Part shown: positions 58,673 to 64,000 of the stretch, piece after piece
Position numbering within the stretch: the stretch's first letter is position 1
Layout: each line of letters begins with the position of its first letter
DNA from: Bacillus alkalisoli
Lineage (GTDB): Bacteria > Bacillota > Bacilli > Bacillales > Bacillaceae_I
Length of the DNA: 64,000 nt
Reading direction: 5' to 3'
NCBI RefSeq assembly: GCF_002797415.1
Contig: NZ_KZ454944.1
Coordinates: forward strand, 2,002,665-2,066,664
Translations under genes and position numbers: made by a program
Notes under the pieces: generated by a model
Told to the model about the DNA's origin: nothing
Databases searched by the model: none
Seen by the model: only the letters and a program-made list of their open reading frames with translations

Positions 58673-58696
58673 TATAAGTGTAAAATTACACTTATA
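58673..58696. promoter_or_regulatory. Candidate operator of the XRE regulator
   Basis: A 24-bp dyad with half-site TATAAGTGTAA and its exact complement TTACACTTATA around AA, ending 12 bases before the AAAGGAG of the XRE gene. Likely an autoregulatory site (inference). Confidence 0.55.
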
Positions 58697-58726
58697 GTAA
58701 CAATAGTAAAAGGAGTGGTTTAACTA

Positions 58727-59182
58727 ATGAAGAAAAAAGAAGTAATCGAGCTTATCTCTTCAAAGTTCAAGTTAATTCGAACAGAAAGAGGATACACGCA
58801 AGATGAAATGGCGGAAGTTTTAGGAATATCGAAAAAGACGCTTGTGCAAATAGAAAAAGAACGAACAGATGCCAATTGGACAACAGTCATTGCCATATGT
58901 GCATTATTTAAAAATAGTGAAATATTACATGCCATCCTTGGTCCCACGCCACTAGAAGTAATCGAGACCGTTGCTCATGAGCACATTTTTGAACCTCGTG
59001 ATAAAACGTTGGGTGGAAAAGTATGGTGGAAAGAAATCAAAACTGAAAATGGATATCGACTTCAACAAAATGTAGTTAGTCAGCATTTCCGAATAATAAA
59101 TGAACATGATTATCGTCTTTTCAGCAGTTTTGATAAAGAAGAAGCGAACCGTGTATTTAAACAAGTTATGAAGTCATCTTAA
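58727..59182 (+). CDS. XRE family transcriptional regulator
   Basis: A 151-residue protein. The helix-turn-helix (about 10-65: 'RTERGYTQDEMAEVLGISKKTLVQIEKERTDANW') is followed by a C-terminal domain of about 85 residues with 'GGKVWWKEIKTENGYRLQQNVVSQHFRII', not recognised. AAAGGAGTGG is the RBS. It is followed after 20 bases by the FAD oxidase and half MFS genes, which it may control. Confidence 0.85.
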   Translation: MKKKEVIELISSKFKLIRTERGYTQDEMAEVLGISKKTLVQIEKERTDANWTTVIAICALFKNSEILHAILGPTPLEVIETVAHEHIFEPRDKTLGGKVWWKEIKTENGYRLQQNVVSQHFRIINEHDYRLFSSFDKEEANRVFKQVMKSS

Positions 59183-59202
59183 CTTATACTAGAGGTGCCC
59201 TT

Positions 59203-60687
59203 ATGAAAATAAAAACAATGCCATCAAAACTAATTATCGGTTTTCTGATTGTAACAATGCTATATAGTAGTCTATTATTCTACTCCTTTACACAAAAGGA
59301 TTTGAAAGATGAGCTGCTTATACATGATGTTAGCAGGCTTTTTCCTGAAAAAATAATGAAAATAGTAGAAGGTAAAGAACAAGAATCGATAGAAGAAGCC
59401 GTAAGAAATGCACGTGAGAATAACTTAAAGATTTCGATTGCTGGAACGAGACACAGTCAAGGAGGGCATGCATTTTACAAAGATTCCTTATGGATTGATA
59501 TGTCCCACTATAACAAAATAGTAGATTTCAATGAACAAGAGAAAACGATCACCGTACAAAGTGGTGTTACGTGGGCTGACATACAAGAGTACATAAACCC
59601 TTACAATCTTTCCGTAAAAGTGATGCAGTCATCGAATATCTTTTCCATAGGAGGTTCGTTAAGTTCTAACGTACATGGCCGCGATCCTAATTTTGGTCCA
59701 TTAATAGAAACAGTGCAATCATTCCGATTACTCAAAGAAAGCGGAACGGTGCTTAATGTAAGTAGAACGGAAAATGAAGAACTATTTCCTTTAGTAATAG
59801 GAGGATTTGGCTTGTTTGGCGTCATTTTAGATGTGACGTTAGAATTAACCACAAACGATTTGTACATTGCGGAAACGGTGAAAGTAGACTATCACGACTA
59901 CCCAGCATATTTTGTAGAACATATAAGAAACAACCCTGACGTTGGACTCCATTTTGCTAGACTTTCTGTGCCTACTAATCTATTGCTGGAAGAATTATAT
60001 ATGACTACTTATAAGAAAGTTGGATCAGATGTAAGTAAGTCACTTACGGAAGAACAAATAGCTGAATTATTACCTTTACACGATGAGAAAAACGTAAGAA
60101 GGGATAAGTTTGTATTTGGACTTTCTCGTCATTATGACTGGGGAAAAGCTCTCGTTTGGAAGATACAGCAAAAATTTTACGCAATGGGAAAAGAAGAGGA
60201 AATAATCTCAAGAAATAACGCAATGAGACCACCTATTCAATTTCTAGATTATTACTCTCCAAAGGATACAGATATTTTACAAGAATACTTTATTCCAGTC
60301 GACAACTTTTCACAGTTTGTAGATGAATTAAGAGAAATAGTGATTGAAGACAAATTGAACTTATTAAATGTAACAGTGAGATATACTCCTGCTAATGATG
60401 AAGCATATTTAAGCTATACAAATCATGATACATTTGCACTTGTTCTTTACTTTAATCAAGGGTTTACGGAAGAAGAAGTGAAGAAGATGGAGCAGGCAAC
60501 TCAAAAGATGGTAGATGCCGCATTAACATTAGATGGTAAATATTATTTAGTCTATCAACTATTCCCAACAGATAACCAAATTCGACAAGCCTACCCTGAA
60601 ATTGATTCATTCTTTGAAATGAAAAACAAATATGACCCTAATGAGCGCTTTATGAACAACTTCTATGAAAGGTATGCAAAACGATGA
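59203..60687 (+). CDS. Membrane-anchored FAD-binding oxidoreductase (sugar-lactone/alditol oxidase type)
   Basis: 494 residues: one N-terminal membrane helix (about 8-28) and a PCMH-type FAD domain ('RENNLKISIAGTRHSQGGHAF', 'SGVTWADIQEYINPYNL', 'SIGGSLSSNVHGRDPNFG'). The C-terminal domain ends 'YDPNERFMNNFYERY', as in D-arabinono-lactone oxidase relatives. His in 'TRHSQGGH' may bind FAD. It probably oxidises a sugar or polyol; substrate unknown. GAGGTG before the ATG; overlaps the next gene by four bases. Confidence 0.82.
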   Translation: MKIKTMPSKLIIGFLIVTMLYSSLLFYSFTQKDLKDELLIHDVSRLFPEKIMKIVEGKEQESIEEAVRNARENNLKISIAGTRHSQGGHAFYKDSLWIDMSHYNKIVDFNEQEKTITVQSGVTWADIQEYINPYNLSVKVMQSSNIFSIGGSLSSNVHGRDPNFGPLIETVQSFRLLKESGTVLNVSRTENEELFPLVIGGFGLFGVILDVTLELTTNDLYIAETVKVDYHDYPAYFVEHIRNNPDVGLHFARLSVPTNLLLEELYMTTYKKVGSDVSKSLTEEQIAELLPLHDEKNVRRDKFVFGLSRHYDWGKALVWKIQQKFYAMGKEEEIISRNNAMRPPIQFLDYYSPKDTDILQEYFIPVDNFSQFVDELREIVIEDKLNLLNVTVRYTPANDEAYLSYTNHDTFALVLYFNQGFTEEEVKKMEQATQKMVDAALTLDGKYYLVYQLFPTDNQIRQAYPEIDSFFEMKNKYDPNERFMNNFYERYAKR

Positions 60688-61259
60688 ATTTAAAATGGAT
60701 CATGATTTCACAAAGTGTTGTCTTATTTGGAACAGGAATCGTTTTTCCTTTTTATATCCTCTTTTTAAAAGAAATAGGAGCAAACTTTTCTGAGTTTGGA
60801 ATAGCATATGGTTTGTTTACGTTAAGTGCTGCATTTGTGCATAAATGGATTGGGAAAATGTCAGATAGGTTTGGAAGACGTATTTTTCTAATAATTAATG
60901 CATGGGGAACTGCACTGTTATTCTTATTCTTTCCGATCGTCACAAATATTTGGCAAGTTTATACGTTGCAAGTCATTCTCGGTATTATAGGAGCCATGCA
61001 AAAAACAAGTGAAAAAGCCATAATTGCTGACGTTACGGATGGAAGAGCTAGAGGAGAGATGATCGGTTCTTACCATTTCTGGGTATCTATTTTCTCAGGG
61101 ATTGCCGTTATTATTAGTGGATTTATCATCGATTTCTTAACCATCGACTTAATCTTTTATTTAGGTTCCATTATTCTTTTTATAAGTGGATGGATTACTC
61201 TTAGAATTGAAGAAAGAAGTTCAACAAGTAATAAGATAGAAAAAGGAATTAATTTATAG
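60684..61259 (+). CDS. Half-size MFS transporter-like protein
   Basis: 191 residues with six helices, corresponding to one six-helix half of a major facilitator protein, with motif A 'GKMSDRFGRR' between helices 2 and 3. Normal MFS proteins have 12 helices and about 400 residues. No remnant of a second half follows, so it is either a natural half-transporter (acting as a dimer) or an old truncation. ATGA overlap with the FAD oxidase suggests a shared substrate. Confidence 0.8.
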   Translation: MNLKWIMISQSVVLFGTGIVFPFYILFLKEIGANFSEFGIAYGLFTLSAAFVHKWIGKMSDRFGRRIFLIINAWGTALLFLFFPIVTNIWQVYTLQVILGIIGAMQKTSEKAIIADVTDGRARGEMIGSYHFWVSIFSGIAVIISGFIIDFLTIDLIFYLGSIILFISGWITLRIEERSSTSNKIEKGINL

Positions 61260-61284
61260 AGCTAACACTACTTTGATAATGCAT

Positions 61285-61325
61285 AAAAAAAGATAACGGC
61301 CAATTGAAAATATTGGCGGTTATCT
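61285..61325 (-). terminator. Terminator of the DUF3889 gene
   Basis: On the minus strand GATAACCGCCAATATT pairs with AATTGGCCGTTATC, followed by T7. It overlaps the stop codon. Confidence 0.85.
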
Positions 61326-61652
61326 ATCTGTTTCACGGAAATTTATGTTTTGTATTTGTTCGGATTTATTATCGTACCTAATCGTTACGAACACTCCAAA
61401 CTCTCTATCGTTCTCATTAAGCCATAGCTTGAATGTTTCTGCTGTAGAAGCGTCCAATTTTTGGGAACCAACATAAAGATAATCGACTATTTTAGCGTTT
61501 GGGTATTTTTCTTGCGTACGCTCCATGGCAATTTTTCCCCACTTCGCATATGCCGGTTGAGTGTGTTCTGCTTTGTATGTGTTGGCTGATAAAAGAGAAG
61601 TACTAGTGAAACTTACAAAACAGCACATTAGTAAACAAATAATCTTTCTCAA
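61320..61652 (-). CDS. DUF3889 secreted protein
   Basis: A 110-residue protein with a signal peptide (about 1-24, cleavage after 'LLSANT' region) and the DUF3889 pattern 'PAYAKWGKIAMERTQEKYPNAKIVDYLYVG', 'ETFKLWL', 'FGVFVTIRYD'. Extracellular, function unknown. Confidence 0.82.
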   Translation of the reverse strand: MRKIICLLMCCFVSFTSTSLLSANTYKAEHTQPAYAKWGKIAMERTQEKYPNAKIVDYLYVGSQKLDASTAETFKLWLNENDREFGVFVTIRYDNKSEQIQNINFRETDR

Positions 61653-61703
61653 TAAACCACTCCCTATAAAAAAAGGGTGTTTAAATGCACCCCTTTAAAA
61701 GAA

Positions 61704-61853
61704 TTAGTGTTCTGTTTTATCTTTTTGATCCTTATTACGTTTATTACCTTTGCTATTATCACCAGCATCACCAAAAAGGGTGCGGTAAATTTCTGTATAT
61801 CCACCTACAGGTCCATTTTGATTACGACTACCTTTGTTATGTTCTTTTGTCAT
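61704..61853 (-). CDS. Small hydrophilic protein (49 aa)
   Basis: 49 residues: 'NQNGPVGGYTEIYRTLFGDAGDN' then a basic end 'KGNKRNKDQKDK'. AAGGAG is located nine bases before the ATG. Not recognised; small spore-type composition. Confidence 0.6.
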   Translation of the reverse strand: MTKEHNKGSRNQNGPVGGYTEIYRTLFGDAGDNSKGNKRNKDQKDKTEH

Positions 61854-61870
61854 AACGTCACATCTCCTTA

Positions 61871-62095
61871 TTAAAAAGTAGGTAAGTTGTCTAGATTATT
61901 CGTCGGATCACCGTCGGCATTTCCACGAATATACATTTCTCCGTCTTTTCCTTTGAAAACATTTGCACCAAGCACTTCACCATTATTCACATCTGCTAAT
62001 GCTTGTTCGTAGGTTAATACTCTACCGGAAGAGGTTTTGAATTGAACAATGTCTCCATCCCCATTTTTTTGAACAGCGACAAATGTTTCTTTCAT
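61871..62095 (-). CDS. DUF3892 family protein
   Basis: A 74-residue protein with 'VAVQKNGDGDIVQFKTSSGRVLTYEQALADVNNGEVLGANVFKGKDGE', the DUF3892 pattern. Start ATG 62095 after AGGAGTT; earlier codons lack a site. Function unknown. Same direction as the 61853 gene and likely co-transcribed. Confidence 0.8.
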   Translation of the reverse strand: MKETFVAVQKNGDGDIVQFKTSSGRVLTYEQALADVNNGEVLGANVFKGKDGEMYIRGNADGDPTNNLDNLPTF

Positions 62096-62203
62096 CTTAA
62101 CAACTCCTATTCGTTTTCCTTTGTTCATTTTTACTATTACCTGTTACAATAAGTTTATACTAATGATAGAAAATTCAACCAATTTAGAAGAAGGTGTAAA
62201 TAA

Positions 62204-62890
62204 TTGAAACCATTCAAATGGAACGAAACAACGGAACAGATGTGGAACGAAAAAGCGGATTTTTGGAATGAAAATAGTGAAAATATGTGGTTGAAAGGTA
62301 GTAGGAAAACGATTATCCCATTCATAATAGAAAATGTCACTAAAGAAACGACAATTTTGGATGCCGGTTGTGGGGATGGATTTGGTACCTTTTTGTTAGC
62401 ATCTGTTGGATTAAGGGCTACTGGAGTCGATATTGCTGAAAAAATGATAGAAAAAGCTCAATTGGAACGCAATCACCCTAATGCTCATTTTATAAAAGGG
62501 GACTTAACCTCTTTACCATTTGAAGACGCTAGTTTCGATTCTATTATGGCAATTAACTCCATAGAATGGACAGAGAGTCCTCTGGTTGCTCTACATGAGA
62601 TGAAAAGAGTACTAAAGCCAAACGGTCACCTTTTCTTAGGACTTCTCGGACCAACAGCAGGACCGAGAGCGAATAGTTATAGTCGTCTTTACGGAAAAGA
62701 TGTAATATGCAATACGATGATGCCGTGGGAGTTCGAGCAACTAGCTGTTGAAAATGGTTGGAAACTTTTAGAAGGCTTGCCCGTATATAAAGAGGAAGCA
62801 AAGAAAGTAGAAGTTAACCGATTACCAAGACATTTAAAGCAAGCATTAACATTTATGTGGGTGTTCCATTTAGAAAAAGGGGAGAAGTAA
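62204..62890 (+). CDS. Class I SAM-dependent methyltransferase
   Basis: A 228-residue methyltransferase of the UbiE/type 11 group: 'TILDAGCGDGFGTFLLASVG' (SAM motif I), 'GVDIAEKMIEKAQ', 'GDLTSLPFEDASFDSIMAI', 'MKRVLKPNGHLFLGLLGP'. TTG start after AGAAGGTG. Substrate unknown. The AIM24 gene starts at the next base after its stop. Confidence 0.9.
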   Translation: MKPFKWNETTEQMWNEKADFWNENSENMWLKGSRKTIIPFIIENVTKETTILDAGCGDGFGTFLLASVGLRATGVDIAEKMIEKAQLERNHPNAHFIKGDLTSLPFEDASFDSIMAINSIEWTESPLVALHEMKRVLKPNGHLFLGLLGPTAGPRANSYSRLYGKDVICNTMMPWEFEQLAVENGWKLLEGLPVYKEEAKKVEVNRLPRHLKQALTFMWVFHLEKGEK

Positions 62891-63583
62891 ATGTCTAAAT
62901 ACTCTATTCAACAATTTGTTGAACAAACGAAACAAAGAGATAGAGGGCAAGGTTTTTTTGAATTAGAAACAGAAAGATTACTAGAAGTAAACTTAAATGG
63001 CCAAGTTTGGGCAAAAATGGGTTCCATGATCTCCTACGAAGGAAAAATAAAATTTGAACGCGAAGGCATTTTAGAGCATGGCATTGGAAAGCTTCTGAAG
63101 AAAACTTTCACAGGCGAAGGTGCACAGCTTATGAAAGCAAATGGAAACGGAAAATTATATTTGGCCGATCAGGGCAAAAAGATTACCATTCTTGACCTTG
63201 AAGGAAATAGTATTTACATAAATGGGAACGATTTGCTAGCTTTCGAACCGGGTTTAAACTGGGACATTAAGCTGATGAGAAGAATTGCCGGCATGATGGC
63301 TGGCGGACTTTTTAACGTGAAGTTGGAAGGAAGAGGGATGGTAGCTTTTACGTCCCATTACGAACCGTTGACACTTATGGTGTACCCAGGCCAACCGGTT
63401 TACACAGATCCAAACGCAACAGTTGCCTGGTCTGGCAATCTAGAACCAGAGTTCGTAACCGATATTCAACTAAAAACGTTTTTCGGAAGAGGTAGTGGAG
63501 AATCCATTCAAATGAAGTTTAACGGAAACGGATTTGTCGTCGTTCAACCATTTGAAGAAGTGTACATGAACAACCAATCATAA
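62891..63583 (+). CDS. AIM24 family protein
   Basis: A 230-residue TRAP-like beta-barrel protein (AIM24/YdjI-like). 'GQVWAKMGSMISYEGKIKFEREG', 'GNGKLYLADQGKKI', 'GMMAGGLFNVKLEGRGMVAFTSHYEPL' and 'FVVVQPFEE' are typical. Cytoplasmic, function not established. AAAAGGGGAG is inside the end of the methyltransferase gene. Confidence 0.88.
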   Translation: MSKYSIQQFVEQTKQRDRGQGFFELETERLLEVNLNGQVWAKMGSMISYEGKIKFEREGILEHGIGKLLKKTFTGEGAQLMKANGNGKLYLADQGKKITILDLEGNSIYINGNDLLAFEPGLNWDIKLMRRIAGMMAGGLFNVKLEGRGMVAFTSHYEPLTLMVYPGQPVYTDPNATVAWSGNLEPEFVTDIQLKTFFGRGSGESIQMKFNGNGFVVVQPFEEVYMNNQS

Positions 63584-63606
63584 AGTAGTGATTTAATGAC
63601 AAGAGT

Positions 63607-63638
63607 AAAAAAGGCCATAGCGTTGTATGACCTTTTTC
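63607..63638. terminator. Bidirectional terminator at the end of the AIM24 gene
   Basis: AAAAAGGCCATA pairs with TATGACCTTTTT (one mismatch); T-runs on both strands between convergent genes. Confidence 0.8.
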
Positions 63639-63642
63639 ATAT

Positions 63643-64000
63643 TTACTTTATTTCATTTGGTATTTTTATCGGGAGGTACTTTTTGTCTCTGTTTTTAACC
63701 TGGTGGTACCCAATAGTAGAAGAAATTACAACATCATTTTCATCAAAATACACCTTAACTTTAAATGGGAATTGTTCAAATTTACGATAACGTAAATCTA
63801 TCCACTCAACTAGCTTCTTTGATTCATCAACTATCGGGTAAGCAAATTGAGTACTTGCTAAAAAGTGTTGGACGTTTAGATCGGTTTTGGATTTCTCAAT
63901 GTACGGATTAGATAAGTCTTCCTTATCTAATTTCACAAATAATTTCTTTTTTTTCTTATGCATGGTTCCTAATACAAACTGATCTTTTTCTTCCATAATA
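63643..64000 (-). CDS. YfhP-like membrane metal-dependent hydrolase, C-terminal part
   Basis: The last 117 or more residues of a protein running off the right edge. 'FVLGTMHKKKKKLFVKLDKED', 'FLASTQFAYPIVDESKKLVEWIDLRYRKFEQFPFKV' and 'DVVISSTIGYHQV' resemble the soluble tail of YfhP-type (DUF457) membrane hydrolases. The membrane and metal-binding part would lie beyond the window. A Met at the left of this segment could also be a real start, so a short stand-alone protein is not excluded. Confidence 0.65.
   Translation of the reverse strand, partial: IMEEKDQFVLGTMHKKKKKLFVKLDKEDLSNPYIEKSKTDLNVQHFLASTQFAYPIVDESKKLVEWIDLRYRKFEQFPFKVKVYFDENDVVISSTIGYHQVKNRDKKYLPIKIPNEIK

Noticed and set aside
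58326-61259. Genomic island or prophage border
   Set aside because: No integrase, tRNA or direct att repeats. Base composition and RBS style match the rest of the window.

Overview
The window is about 64 kb of AT-rich chromosome from an endospore-forming Bacillaceae bacterium. Evidence for this is GAGGTG/GGAGG-type ribosome binding sites with many TTG/GTG starts, spore genes (a gerA-type receptor operon, cotD, csgA, sspL), a B-type RNase P RNA, and a long backbone in the same order as the Bacillus subtilis ponA-recU-yppC ... cspD region. The species cannot be named from the sequence alone.

Layout. 1-7080: 3' end of an amidase gene, a lipoprotein sugar dehydrogenase, a three-gene germinant receptor operon, a nested pair of repeat elements, and dapF. 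7170-11100: PadR regulator with its DUF2812 membrane partner, two unknown membrane proteins and a two-gene threonine/serine exporter. 11160-20040: ponA-recU (minus) facing yppC-yppG, several tiny spore-type genes, a csgA operon and an Hsp20. 20400-27310: an MprF-like flippase lacking a complete synthase domain, a PAS-PAS-GGDEF protein and the mrfA-mrfB (yprA-yprB) DNA repair pair. 27400-35520: cotD, ypsA, gpsB, rnpB, ypsC, ypvA, ypwA. 35580-39260: ba3-type terminal oxidase operon, CheX-like protein, GNAT. 39700-48690: bpsA-bpsB (type III polyketide), dynA, a nucleotidyltransferase, ypbS, a rhodanese, a small spore-type protein and ypcP. 48760-53430: sspL, a YuiD-like protein, an EamA transporter, two RNase H-like proteins, ypeQ, a DUF2564 protein and cspD. 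53500-64000: desK-desR, topB, an XRE regulator, an FAD oxidase with a half-size MFS protein, small secreted or hypothetical proteins, a methyltransferase, an AIM24 protein and the end of a YfhP-like hydrolase.

How the genes work together. Most of the backbone is housekeeping: cell-wall synthesis and division (PonA, GpsB, YpsA), chromosome repair and segregation (RecU, MrfA/MrfB, TopB, YpcP, YpvA), membrane care (DynA, DesK/DesR, the MprF-like flippase) and respiration. A second layer concerns the spore: coat, SASP-like proteins, germination and BpsA/BpsB.

The most unusual content is intergenic. (i) A GC-rich MITE-like element has five copies with a conserved core, but the flanking arms change sequence from copy to copy while staying self-complementary. 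One copy sits inside another repeat with a 9-bp target duplication. (ii) A second, AT-rich palindromic element of about 150 bp is present as intact, interrupted and half copies. (iii) Three tandem arrays have a strict 51- or 52-bp period, close to five DNA helical turns, and each unit carries facing GGTC/GACC-like boxes. No CRISPR, insertion sequence with transposase, tRNA or prophage was seen.
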